Source of the DNA: Saxidomus purpurata
Taxonomy: Eukaryota > Mollusca > Bivalvia > Venerida > Veneridae
Assembly: GCA_022818135.1 (NCBI GenBank)
Contig: JAFMSR010000002.1
Span: 53,493,594 to 53,557,593, forward strand
Direction of reading: 5' to 3'
DNA length: 64,000 nt
The notes beneath the pieces were generated by a model, which ran no database searches, had not been told where the DNA came from, and saw only the letters and a list, made by a program, of their open reading frames with translations. A program made the position numbers and the translations under genes. Positions within the stretch are counted from its first letter, which is position 1; the number at the start of each line of letters is the position of its first letter. Shown here piece after piece: positions 47,185-60,900 of this stretch.

Positions 47185-48745
47185 TGTAATAACCCGGAAC
47201 TTACCATTTAGTAATAACTTCAAATCTTGTCAGTTTATTTTCTTCATCCTAACTGTAAAGTTAATACCACTTTTCATAAGACTGTATTTCCATGGAAATT
47301 TATTTTAGATGCAAGTAACAAGTCATACAATTGTACAAATATGTGTTGATTAAGTTAAAAATACCAACCAACAACATACCATACAGATTCATGCTCGTTT
47401 TAATCTATCTTGAACTTGTTTACATTCCGATTGTCATCAGTTTTCACTACTTCATGTATAATCCGGAATTATGTCATTTTTGAAGCTTCAAAGTTTATGT
47501 TTTCAATGTAAATCTATCCAGTACTGGTAATTATCACAATCTAAAGGTATGTCATCCATTTATTCTTGTTAGAACTCTGTATATTTTCTAGATTTTTCAC
47601 AGCACATTGTTTTTCCTGTTAAGAGGTTCCATCTTTACACTGCATTATGGGACTGTTTACTTCCGTTACCTAGGGAAACTTAATATCGTTGTCAGCATCC
47701 TTATCTAAGATTATGTATAAGTCATCATCTAGTTGCAGATTTAACCCATTGGTACATATTTTTCATTGAATATCATTAGTTTATTAATTAAATTGTAGCC
47801 ATTTTGAAGAATTCAGCAAGTTTCTCCTTGTAAAACTAACTTTGTAACCAATTTTTGGTACTTGGTCACTGTGACCAATTTTGGGTCACTGTGACCAAAT
47901 TGGTCAATAACCTTTTGATTTTGGTACATTTACCATATTAACCTCTTTTGACCACTTTTTCTTGGTCATTTATCTCTGCTAGTATAAAAGGGCTTGGTTT
48001 GTGACCAATTGAATGCATTCCTTTCTGAGAACTTAACCTGAGAGCTCATTTTATTTGATACAGTCTTACAGAGATTTTCTCAATCTTTCAACAGCATGAA
48101 CTTCAATAGTGTAAGCACATTTTAATTAAACGGAAGTATTTTGGAATTGATTTAGAAGCTTTATAGTACTTTTAATCTAGAGTAACATTTTTATTGAATT
48201 TTATACCTGTCTATTTGAAAACAGTGAATATTTACCAAGGACTCATGTACTTTTATCTACTGAAGTTATGGAAAGCCTCAGTGGCCTTACTGCAGTACAT
48301 ATGTAATCGAGATTTTACAAGCTATAAAATGCTGAACCGCGTCTTATTTCTTTAGTTTGAGCTATAGTACAGTGATTGATAGTCTTAAACAAGTATTTAT
48401 AGTTAAGTATGGAAAGCCAATGTTGTCCCTATGTTCATATCAATTTTGAGGTGAATTCTAATATTGCTTGATATCTTGTGATCAACTAGAGTTTTTCTTA
48501 AGTACTAGTAAAGTGGTCAATGTAAACTTGTTATTATTTTCCTGTACATTTCAATGGTTCATAGTTGCATGTTGAGATTTATACATGAATTAAACTTCAT
48601 CAACCGTTGCTGCAGTGTTGCTAGTCTTTGACTTGATATACCAGAAGGAGATTAAACTTCTCAATCGACCAAGTCCTCCCTAAAGGTTTAGCGATAAATT
48701 ATTAAAGGCCATACCCAGACACAACGACAACCCCAGTGCGTAACA
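47185..48745 (+). repeat. 3' LTR (1561 bp)
   Basis: About 99.5% identical to the 5' LTR by eye. Differences include G for A at the second position of one GGTCACTGTAACC (restoring a palindrome) and gataaa where the 5' copy has aataaa. Confidence 0.96.
47864..47896 (+). promoter_or_regulatory. Two perfect GGTCAnnnTGACC palindromes in the 3' LTR
   Basis: ggtcactgtgacc at 47864-47876 and again at 47884-47896, 20 bp centre to centre. Confidence 0.5.
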
Positions 48746-51700
48746 ATATGTTACCGAAATATACATTATGAGTCGTAATAAGTGATTTATTTCTTAGGTA
48801 AAGAGCATTTAAACGATTTTTTGAAAAATGAAAAAAGCGTTGTATTGATATCGACATTAACGTTAACGTCAACAAACGTGCGCTATGGGACATTTTACTA
48901 AGACACGGAAAATGTTGAATAACTCTGTAATATATTGAGTGATTTTTTAAAAACACACATTTTTATATTCATGAGAAAAGATATATTTTAATTCTTGTCA
49001 CAAAAACGACAAAATAGTCTTACATTTAAAATACAACCAGTCAGAATTTAAAATTTATTTCAATTTTACTCTTTTCGCGCAGCGTGGGACATTTTCACTA
49101 GACACAGATCTATTGTAATTACGTTTTTGGTATTGAAAGGAATTATCGAATAGAAGCATATTCCGAATAAGTACAAAAACAATACTTTCTGTATGAAATA
49201 TTATAGACGTGGGTTTAAAGATAACAAGTCCAGAGAAAAATATTTGTTTCGCTTAAGTTCACAAGTCTCGTTTTTCCTCAATCTCTACAAATCCATGTTT
49301 CACATTTGAACTGCATCTGACATGTTTCTGTTGCCGTCATTTTGTTTTACTTACATGACGTCGGTAGTTCACGCCAGACGTGCATTTCACGGAAAATTTA
49401 ATGAACGCCTGACGTGTTTTTATTGTTTATTTGACAGTTTTACTGTGTATGTATGGAATTTTATGTTACATCTCTATAGTGGATTTTCTTAGTGTAAGAG
49501 CTGTTTTAGCCCACAAAATCTTCAGTGGTTTATTTAGATTTGATTTAAAACTGTAACACGCCATAAAGCTTGAATTCTACTTTCAGAAGATGTATTGCAT
49601 GATATAAACATTGTAAAATAAAGATCGACAGTGATACCTCTTTAATGGAAATTATTGCGAAAATTCAATAAGCTCCAACTTATGACGTCGCGTCTCTGCA
49701 TTATTGACGTCAGTCATTACGTATTTACGTTACGAACGCTACTTAGCCACAGTTTTCAGTTTCGCCAAAAGTTCTAAATATATGCGTAAGTACGTTGTAC
49801 CCCGACAACTTCACCGAAAGTCATTCAACCCGAAAATGCTGATAATATGCAAATGCAGACATTGTGCTGATCACTCACGTGTGGTTTGGTTGAAATGTCA
49901 ACAGTTGTATTAGAAAGTGCCACAGACATAGAACATTAGATAAACCAAGGGCAATAACTTCGCCTTAAATAACTGAATCGGAAATGCCGACAACACAACT
50001 AGGCTGATCATTCTTTTGAATGTTGGTTGAAATCCACCCAAGAGTGTAAGATGAGTGTAAGAGGATTGCGCAGACAAACTTTGTGACATCCATCCCAAAC
50101 TATTTCACCATAAATCTATAGTATACGTAGTGAATGTGGGTCTAATAATCTTTGTACATCAGCGTGCCATGTAAATTCTTTAACAAGAGCTTGAATTCAA
50201 AATAATGTATAAAACAAGATTCTAAAGCAGTGTAATTATTTATTACGATATCAATCATTTTCACATAGAAACAATACAAATATTACAATCAAAGTTGTGA
50301 ATAAAGATGTCTGACTGACTGGATTTTTAAATGACCGCTTTCAAGGATGGTCTTTATTCGCACGTGTTTGAACTGTTCAAAATGTGGGAGACCATTATGC
50401 AAATAATAATAGTAATAATATTATCAATAATTATCAGCAGCAGCAGCATCATTATCACCTTCACTATCCTGTAGATAAGCCCTTACTTATCATGGAACCG
50501 AAATTTATGCTGTTAAATATATCGTTCTCCGCTATGCAGTTTACCAAGATGTTAAAATATAATACAATCCTGTGAATAAAGACATAAATATGATGTAACT
50601 TTGGTAAATTAATTTGAAATCATATCTTTTTGCAAAACACCTTTTTACAGAGTGGGCACTACAAGAGCAAGTACAAGTACACACAACCTTCTATTTGAAC
50701 TTATAAATATTATATCAGCATAGACATATAGATTATAATTATAATATATCACTCAGTTTGGATGAATGATTTCATGGTTATATTATGCAGACTGATAGGA
50801 AATTTACTAGAGCTACCAACTTGTTTTCATGATAAAAATGTGTGCTGTCATTTTCTACGAATACATGTAAGCAAAAAAGTGAGAGAAAATGTGTAGTTGT
50901 TTAACCATTGAGTATATATATCAAGCCCTAGACATTTATAGAAAAGGGGTGCCTCCCCTCTAAAATATACCCTTTCTAACATTTACACCTCCCTCCTCAA
51001 AAACTAAAATACAGTCTGATCAATAACAAAATTACCATATGAGCAACATAGAAGGTAAACATATAAATCAGTCTTGTTCACAAAATGGATAATTAAAGTA
51101 TTATAATGAAATTGAGTAGAACAGAACATACATAAAAATTAAACTGAAAAGATGATAAACTCACTCATATTCACCATTTCTTTTTACAAGCTATGCGTAA
51201 ATATCTTAATTTTGACTAAAATTTTGAAAACTTCTTTCTTTGTCATCGGGTTACATTGACCTTATGGCTGTTTTTTAATGTATGCACATATAAAATAAAA
51301 ACTTCTAACGCACCATCTGCCTTTTTTCTTTCTCTTTTTTTTACATATCGATCCTTCGAAATAAATCAGCGTATTTTTAACTTTCGATGCACGAAAGCTA
51401 TCACGTCTTGCATTTATGAAGACATGGGGTATTACATTGAGTTCAAAATGATCGAATGGACAAATTTCATATGCGGAAGACAATTTTACGAGTGGGTTTC
51501 CCAAGGAGATTTAAATTTCTGGAATTTTGATTTATTCGGGGTCGTTATTGAGAAGTTTACTGTAGTAAACAGTTCATAGTGTAAATACGTATATAATAGT
51601 CCTTTTCTACTTCACAAGTTAAGCAACAAACATATGATAGTTTGTAATGTTAATGATAGCAATTTTACTCTATCATATGCACAATTGTTCATGCCGAAAC

Positions 51701-51783
51701 GTTGTTTCAACCGTTTTTCTCATCAAATATTGTTAGATATATTTTTGTTCACAGGTTATTGTGAACAATCAAACTGTGGGTGA
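48746..51783. other. Non-coding stretch between retrotransposon and right receptor gene
   Basis: AT-rich with a short cagcagcagcag run near 50435 and two copies of a gtgggacatttt(c)acta word (about 48887 and 49084). No gene supported. Confidence 0.5.
51531..51536 (-). terminator. Possible polyadenylation signal of the right receptor gene
   Basis: AATAAA on the minus strand about 250 nt beyond the stop. Nearest canonical hexamer I found; no downstream evidence, so only a candidate. Confidence 0.3.
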
Positions 51784-51916
51784 CTATCGCTTGTAAAAGT
51801 AATAGTCGTCCCCAGGTGAAGCTACAAACAAGTTATCCAGTTCTTCTCTGATTTTCGCGAACTTTGGTCTCTTCCGGGCTTCGTACGACCAACACTTCTT
51901 CATTTCAGCGTACCAC
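51784..51916 (-). CDS. Right gene E28': end of kinase domain and stop
   Basis: Acceptor tgacag. It encodes [20 protein letters not shown] then a short tail ending DDYYFYKR and TAG at 51784-51786. The tail after the kinase fold is about 15 residues with two adjacent tyrosines. Confidence 0.9.
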
Positions 51917-54900
51917 CTGTCAATAATGAAATATAAGAAATAATGTGTCAGAAGCACTTCTCATTCTCTATATGGACATTAACACGCGTGTCAAGAATAG
52001 TTCAGCTATTTACAGGCAGGCAGTTTACATAACCATCCGTGAGAAAGTACCAACTTTGTCAGACTCAGGATGGTATCTGGCCCCGTGCTTATAAAATTTC
52101 TGGAGCACACTCTAATGCTTATCATAAAATCAGGCTCAAGTAATATGAAGTAAAAGTAAAGTTACATTCCAAAATCAGGTTCCATGACAATAATCAAAAG
52201 TTCTGTTCTTGACCACCCCACTTTGTAAATAAATGTATCTTGAAGACTTCAATTCATATAACTTGCGAATGACTTCGTGCTGAGCTTTGGATATTGTACG
52301 TAGGAAACTTTTATACGCACGGGGCCAGACCTCGAACTTTTGACCCTCAATTAGTGAGAGGTAAAGTGATTTTAACAAGAGCAATGTTAGACATGGCCAT
52401 TCCCCCGCAGAGTACGCTTTCTATGACAAAGAAGTTTGAGATGAAAGGAATGGACATGGTTTAGGTTCTAATTTAATAAAATATTAGTACTTAGCGGGGG
52501 ATAATTAGGTATGTACTTCCAATCATTGTGCTCTATCACTGTATGAAGTTTCAAGTAATTCCCTTCAGTACATTTGGAGTTATACTACGGACAAGATTAA
52601 ACAATAAAGGGAGACAATAACAAAAACCAACACAGAGTTATTGTTCTTAAGCAATGATTTTTTAATGAGTGTTCCCTCTCATTATTTGCAATTTGAATAA
52701 AGTTGCTTTAGTACTTTTTGAGTTATGCTCAAGACAAGAAAATACAATAAAGGAGGGAAATTAAAAAAGGCAGGATACAGTTAATGTTCTTGTGTATTGC
52801 ACTTTCCATCTTTGTGCTCTATAACTGTATAAAGTTTCAACTAATTCCCGTCAGAACTTTTGGTGTAATGCTCAAAACAAGAAAAATAATGAAAATGTAT
52901 CAAAGGGGGAGGGGGGGGGTAATTAAAAAATAAGGCAATATACACTTTTAGGTACTGCACTTTCTATTATTGTGCTCTATCACTATATTAAGTTTCAAGC
53001 AATTCCATTCAGTACTTTTGGAGTTATACAAGAAAAATCAAGAAAATTTAACAAACTTTAAGGGGAATAATTCAAAATGTAGGTAAATTAGAGTTATAGT
53101 TCTTAAGTACTGCACAAGGCGGGTGTTTTCAAATATTACTGCACTTGGATAATAGCAACTTAATTTCTACTATATTATACCCGGTCTATGTCACCTGTAT
53201 TTGATTTCGGTGCTTCTTGATAAAGAAAAGCAAACTTTACGGTATGACACATATTTATTCTTCCATTAACTTCAAACTTATTTTAGGTCTGAACACAAAC
53301 TCTCAAGAATGTGAGAGAACTTACGTGTCGTCACACTGTTCGGGTTTGGCAAGTCTTTCCCCTTTCTTCAGTCTGCTCGGAAGATCAGTACCTTTTCCTG
53401 AATACGGCGTCTCCCCTAACAATAGAAGAGCGGACCATTACTACCTGACAATCATCTTAAAAAGTTGATTTACATTTTATAGCAGTCGTCGACGTTATAA
53501 GCCAATCTTCGATGTATAATGCATCGCCCAACGCTCTTGATGGCAAGGGATTTTGTCTTTGTGAATCTTTACTGTCATTCAAAAAACACAGACCACTATT
53601 TAAACAGTACAAGTAACCTTTTTATCGAGCACCAGTCACTACCCAAACTGAAGAATGGGCCAATACTTTAAGACATTAACAATGGTAAGTGTTAATGTTT
53701 CGCAGATAAAAACAACAAACAATCTACTAAATAATTTTTACTAACCAAGAGAAAATATTTCCCAGAGGACGACAGCATAAGACCACACGTCACTCTGCTC
53801 CGTGGCGTCTTTTGTAGATTCCATGCATTCAGGTGCAACCCACTTAATAGGTATGCGCTCCTGTAGTGAAATTATAAATTTGTCTGTACAAAATTTGTAT
53901 GTTTCGTCACAATACCCTGGTACTTAGTTGTTTTCTACTATTTTGAATGGTAAGCTAATCCAGTATACACATGAAGTCTACGTATTAAAATTTTTAATCA
54001 GTGTTTATAATGCTAATGCATAACTTAATGTTCCAATTGCAATGAGGTGCTCTCGGACAATTTCCAAATCTTATATATCAAAGTCGCTGAAAGATGTTTA
54101 CAATGTAAAGATATGGTGTACCTTTTTTCCTTTTTCTGCATCTCCTCCGTCCTCTTCAGAGGGTTGGGGTCCAAATCCAGAAATCTTCACTTCGTTCAGA
54201 AAATTCAGAAGAATGTTCCGACAAGCCAGACGCCGATGGACAATCTGAATGGACGAATTCGGCCAATATATGTAAATGTATCTGTCTGACAACACTTATT
54301 ACAGAACGTTACATACAGTTTGCTTATGAAGCTTTTTTAAAAACATCATTATATACCCATCTTGTCAAGCTAGCTTAACATATTACTACGAACATAGTAC
54401 ATATCGTGTCATGCATTGAATGATTTTAGGATCCATATACCAAATGTATTTATACATTTGTAATGCTTGTGCTTGTAATTGTCTCTGAAGATATGTACAA
54501 TCAACATACGTTCATACTCGAACCCGGGACCTGTCGTTCCGCAGGCGAACGCTCTAACTACTGAGCTACCGAGTTATGTACGTACTTCATATTTATACAT
54601 CTATACTAAATAATGTGTAAAAGCTGGTATTGCACACTGTCTAGTGTCATTACCCCTTTTGCTGCAAGGTATTCCATCCCTTTAGCAAGATCGAGTCCGA
54701 ACCGGAACAAATTTTCTTGTAGGTCAATGGTCACGTTATTTTTTCGATCGGCTACGTAATCCCGCAATGTCCCATTTTCACAGTATTCATAAATGATGAA
54801 TGGTCCCACTGTATGAAAGAAAAAGAATCTGAATCACACTTTAATATGATCAATCTATTTGAACTCCTTCCATGCTGGCGCCAAATTATTCTGCCTTTGT

Positions 54901-57900
54901 GACCTGGGCAGATCATGAATGTCTTAGAAATTCACCAGGGTAAGGGCTTAAGTCAAGGCCAGTAAACCTGACAATCTTTTTCAAAACTTATAGTGTCGAA
55001 CTATATTCAAACAACACTTCAAACAAAAATGTTCAGTAACGTAAGATAATACGACAGTGACCGATATGTGAGTTTATAAAGACTGCATAAGCACCCGCAC
55101 GCAGAGTATATTTAACCCTTTATAATAGCCAGTGTATATTCTCAATAGACAGGTGCGATTTGGTGCTTCTAGAACCAGAATGTCATGTGACTGAACTGAT
55201 TCTTAATCAAACAGTTCTTGTTTCGGAATAAGCTAAGCTCTTCAGAAAAGAGATAACCAAAAAGATCAAAACATTTTTTAAAGATTACAGCACTAGTAAT
55301 AAAATGTATCAATTAATAATATGAAAAATAGGCCCCCGATTTCGTTTCAACATCCCTACACGTGACTACAGCCCGGTTAGCTCAATAGGTAGAGGAAGAG
55401 ACTTGTAATCTCGGGGTTGTGGGTTCGATTCCCGGGGCTGACCAACTAAAAATACTAACAGTCTTTCGGATGTGACTTAAACTGAGGTCCCATGTATGAG
55501 TGCTATACACCTGGCATGATAAAGAACCAGGGGTGTCTCTGGAATAAGAACGCTGTCTGTATCTTTCTGTATGGGAAACCGGTACCAACGATAAAACTCT
55601 AATATACAATACGAATTAAAGGAATTAATGCCGAGATGTAAAAATACTTAATCGAACGCATCAGAACTGCTTATAGGAATCAATTCTCAATTCAGCACTA
55701 CCAAATCGAACCATTTTCCGGAGTAGACGGAATAAATTCCGAGAAGCAAAAAACTTAATCGAACGCTTTTGAAGTGCTTCTAGAAATCAATTCCCAATTC
55801 AGAACTAGCAAAACGCATCCGTCTAATAAGATGCGACCCCTTAACCCGTGTTAGTGTCATTATATCACTAGTGTCAATATATTGTACTGTAAACATGTGT
55901 CTGAAAGCACGTGTTTGCTATTAATAGTTACAAAAAATCTATATAATAATTATCGGTAACCTACTTGCATCATCACTAACCACAGCCCCGATAAATTTAA
56001 GGATATTCGGATGTTCTCCTACTTTCTCGCCACTGAAGTTGATCTTGGCCTTCATAAGTAACTCATCTTCCGGTGTGAACCTCTCTGTGAAGGTAAGAAT
56101 GCAAAGGTTTCATTACAATTCGTCATAAATTAACAATGATAAAGCCTTCTTATGTCATTTTATTTATCATAGATAATCTTTAAATCACACTATATTGCTA
56201 TATAAGAAAATATTATATGGAATAGAACAGAATATATCATTTATCTTCTGAACTCTTCTTCTACACTTATGGATAAAAGTCAAAATATAACAATTTTGGT
56301 AAATGAACATTTATTTCCATAAGTATGGTAAAATGATTTTACCTATAAAACATATAATCATTCAAGTCTTAAATGAAAACATGGCAATGCTAACTTCATT
56401 TGATTGATTCCCCATGTTACGTGTTTTTTCATATATATAAATATGACCAAATAAATGCTCTCACGCCAATGAGTTAAAGAATGATAATATAAACTACTAT
56501 TGCTTAATGTCATTCATAGTTTCGGCTCCACTAGATCGTAATAAAAGTTCCAGTGATGCATTATAGGATTAAATTACCTTTAAGAGTCTTAGCTACAACA
56601 TAATCTCTCGACTGACTACCAGTTTTAAGCTTGGCTTTGTAGATATTTGCGAAGTGTCCACTCTTGAGCAACGATTCGAATACGACTTCATTCCTGTTTA
56701 TATGCCATATTTGTGGAGCGCTCATGTCCATCCCACCATAAATGTACAATTCACTCTGTCGGTTCTTAAAGCAAGTCGAAACAAAAAGCAGATAACATAC
56801 ATACACATTAGAAAGAAAACAAAATGGGCATCAGACTAGCATGTTTTTAGTTAAAACGATATGTTTTTCCTTTGGCATTGTGTTTCAGTTATTTACTGGC
56901 GGGTAGTTCAACTAACAATCGTTTCTGTAAAGGACAAAAGCTAGACTTTTATCCTCCGTAAGAAACTGTAAACTTTATCAGATAATAAGCTCCCGTTTTG
57001 TCACGAGGCTCGAAACTAAACAATATTAAATATCGTCAAAAACAACAACATCAAAACCTGGTACTAATGATGCTCTATATATTTAATGGCCTATCAATTA
57101 AGCACTGGTGAATATATTGTGTGTGTTCATGGCATTTTATAACATTTCAAAAACAACAAGGCATTCCATCTCTTACATCATATTTTGCCGCTTTTGAAGC
57201 TGCAGGCCTTCTTTCACCTGAAGAAAAGTCAGCGCGTGACTTCCTTACTCTTTGGGTTACAGCTCTCCGTACCGTCTGAACCCTCTGACCAGGATGAATA
57301 ATTCCAAGTCTCATGAGAACGATCACCGCAACAAGAGCAACGACACCCAAAACACCTGTTGTTCAAATCAACATTGAATATTAAATAGTCTGAATCATCG
57401 TTAAAAATGCAACGGTAGCCAACACTCCTATTTTTTTTAAATCACGATTAAAGATCAAACGATCTGAATCATCGTAATCAATACAACGATTTAGCTGATT
57501 GTTCATATTAGCGTTAATGATCAGAATCACCACAACGATGTCCAAAACACCTATTGTTGAATAAGAAATAAAGGAAAAAAATAGTCGCAATAACTGTAAC
57601 AATAGCTAAAGCACCTATAGTTTAAATTACGATTTAAGATCAGAACCATGGCAATAAATGCAACGATAGATAAAACACATAGTGTTAAATTAGCATAAAG
57701 GAAAGAATCGTCACAATAAGGAATAATAAAAGAACTCCATTTCTTTAAATAAGCGTTGAAGGTCAAAACAGTGATAGCTTAAACACCTATTCAAAATGCT
57801 TTCAATGAAAATTGTTTAACTAAGCAGTAAATATTAATACTAATTTGCAGTTCAAACACCATCATTCTGTTTACGGCAAAATAGAACATGTAACTACTTC

Positions 57901-60900
57901 TTTCTGTGAAACATTAAAGCATTTAATATTTCAAGATATAGAGCTTTCAACTTTACTTTTGGTTGGTCACATAAAAGGTGACATAATTTTTTTGTAAAAA
58001 GCTATTTTCAGTTATAAAAAGTTTAACAGAGTCTCATAAAAAGTTGACCGTCATAAAATGATGCGCATGATCAAATTTTACAAATTTACTTACCAACGAT
58101 CACTCCAACAATCAATCCCGTTTTGTCAGTTGTTTCTGTACTATCTGCCGCTGTTCAGATAATAATAATGGCAATATATGATACTTAGGAAAATCGGCGT
58201 TTCATTTTAGTGGCAAGACTGCTTTCAAACTCTCTTTTAAAATGTACTTCTAAGTTTATGTGGCAATTGTACACACTTTAGCCAAGCCTACCGGTATATA
58301 AGGTATAATGAAAATTATCTGCTGTAAATTTGACCTTAAATTTTATTTAAAGGAAAAATGTAAAAAAAATCAATGAATTAATATTAAGGCGTAAAAAAAT
58401 ATGTTTGTTTCAGGTTTCCCGACATACCCTATTTTTTGCCCCGACCCTAGAACTTTTTTTGCGTTTTAATATTTTTTAACATAAATTCCTTAAAATCTAT
58501 GTTGAATTTGGTTTGTTTGCGAATAAAAAAACTCCTTACCTACATACCCTAATTTTTGGGGGCATGAAACCTGAAACAAACATACTCTTTTTTAGGCCTC
58601 AGATAATTTTTCGTAATTAATTCTACCGTCATATAATACTCAAGCAATGCAGACAACGCCAAATGCAAAATAACTATAGCGCTCCTCAATTTCTTCCATT
58701 TATATTACTGCCTGAAAGAATTTCACTGTTTTTTGTATCCATACAAAACGTTTTATCACAATACACGTACTTGTCTTTGCACCAAGTGCTATCCCTGTTG
58801 ATTGTACAGCAGAAGAAGTTGGCAGTCTTATTCCAAGGTCAATTTCATAGTCTGTTTCAGCATCCAGCCCGAGAATGTCGAAGTATTTACTTGTTCCAGA
58901 TGCATAATACGTTTCCAGTTCAATTTTATCGTTTGCTTTCTACACAAACAGATAAAAAAACTTATTCTCAGTTGTTTACATTTTTACCTCAATTACTTAT
59001 AAAAATTATCATTGGATTCAATTAAAGGAATAAGAAAACACATGTGGGTGTTGGATTCTCTGCTGTAATTGTTCATTAGAGAATAGTGTTTTAGGTTTGA
59101 ATCAATTCTTGCCAAATAAAAATTTCAGCATAGCACGCCAACTAAGTTTGGTACTAATCATTCCTGTGAGGTATCATCCAGTGGTTGCTGAGAAATAACA
59201 CATCCAAACGAACATCGCATGGTACACTTTATGTATAAACATTTCAAAAGGCCATAACTCAATTAAAAAATAGTAGTTGCCGCAAATATCTCTACATGTA
59301 TGTGTTTTGTATGAAAAATCAAAGGACAATAACTAAAAAAATATATACTCGGATGCATTTATGTTTTAAGGCTATGTACAGCAAACCTTGATATGAATCA
59401 CTGCAGACCTACAGTGACATTAGATTCCGTTCAGTGTTTACCGAGAAATAGTCCGGCAATTCTAGGATAATTACTACTGAGTGTACTCATTAGCCACAGG
59501 TAATCCCACAATGTGACACATAAAGATGACACAGAATTCTCTAATTATACGCCCTTTATTCGTCACTGGATATGTGCTTGGAAGAGTGCACTTTAAAGTA
59601 AACACGTGCTTACACACATACGTTCATTTATAATAATAGTATTTAAAATGATAATAATAATGATAATAATGATAATTATAATAATAATCAAAATCTTTAT
59701 TTCAAAAAGATAATACAACTAGATGTATACGTACAATATTGCGGCCTTCAAAAAATTACAGACAGACACTCTTGCAAATTCGTACGCTTTTTGATTTACT
59801 TATTACCTTTCTAAAAAGAACTATGACAATCTCAGCTCTTCCATAGCACGAGGATTTTTCTGGGAGATCCCAAGCAATACGAAATCCACCTGAAGATGGG
59901 TTTTCAATTCGCATATTTTCCGGACCATTATCTGAAATGGATTCGGAAAACGATAAGGGTTTTAATTCAGGCATTATACATCAGGAATCTTTGAGAAGTG
60001 CAGGTATTTAATATCTGGATAGTTTTCGTGCCTCATGGTGTATTTAATATTGAAGTGATTTCCAAAAGCTGGCCTCAGCAACAAGTAAAGTAGAAACACT
60101 AATTATCGTGGGAAACTAGTTTTCGTGGAATCCATGGTCGTGTTGATTCGCAAATTGAAAACTTTCCATATGTGTCATGTAGCAGACCATGTTTTACTTT
60201 CGCATTATTTACAACAAAGATATAAGGTAGATGTGACATCAAGTTTAAAACTTTATTTGTAAACGGATTTAAGCATTCTGCGCTTTAAGGCAGATTGATA
60301 CCTAACTAATAAAATACACTTACATTTTTCAAGCCCTTGCAGATTTTTTACTGGCCCAACCTGCAATACATCAACTTTCATACATTGTTCACATATAAAT
60401 GATATCTATTTCCCTTGTTCTGAATCGTCAGCCGTCTAGATATGCTGATATGCGGTAAGGTAGCGCACCATTTTCCTTAGTGGATGGGGTGCATGTTTTC
60501 TTTCTTTTTTTCTTTTAATATCATACTTTTTTCTCTTGGTTAGGATGTAGTTATATTGTTTTATATTTACACGAGTAGTTCATGTAAGAAAAAAAGATAC
60601 TATATCAGATTATAATAAAAACAGATTCATTTTGAAATGTTTTCTCGCTCGTTCACGAATAAAGACTGTGATACAGTATCAGTGAAATAATGGATCTGAA
60701 CATAGTGTTAACACCGCTATCAACAAACTCTTTTATCATTTCACTGTATGAAATACACACTTTGAAAAATATCTGTAAAAAACAGGGATGTCTTGCAGTT
60801 AATCTCGGATTTCTTTTTCTTTCGAATGGCTGTGTAAACAAATAGTATTTACCTAAAAAAGGGGTATGTTGATAGTGGTGTAAATTATGCTTTTGTTCCT

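Larger units (their letters stand above)
37314..48745 (+). mobile_element. Full-length Ty3/gypsy LTR retrotransposon with an extra 3' ORF
   Basis: 11.4 kb, from TGT...ACA LTR 37314-38875 to LTR 47185-48745, flanked by the 4-bp repeat atat (37310-37313 and 48746-48749). Order: LTR, PBS, gag, protease, RT, RNase H, integrase, extra ORF, PPT, LTR. RT/RNase H before integrase makes it Ty3/gypsy. The LTRs differ by about seven substitutions and one indel over 1.56 kb, so insertion is recent. gag and front pol are broken, so this copy cannot by itself encode all its proteins. Confidence 0.95.

Noticed and set aside
51256..51579. 107-codon plus-strand open frame
   Set aside because: AT-rich, no domain, antisense to the probable 3' untranslated region of the right receptor gene.
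54510..54578. Functional tRNA gene
   Set aside because: A- and B-boxes are present but the T-stem and acceptor stem do not pair; better read as a SINE head.
55372..55445. Functional tRNA-Thr gene
   Set aside because: The anticodon loop is good, but the acceptor stem pairs only partly and a SINE body follows.
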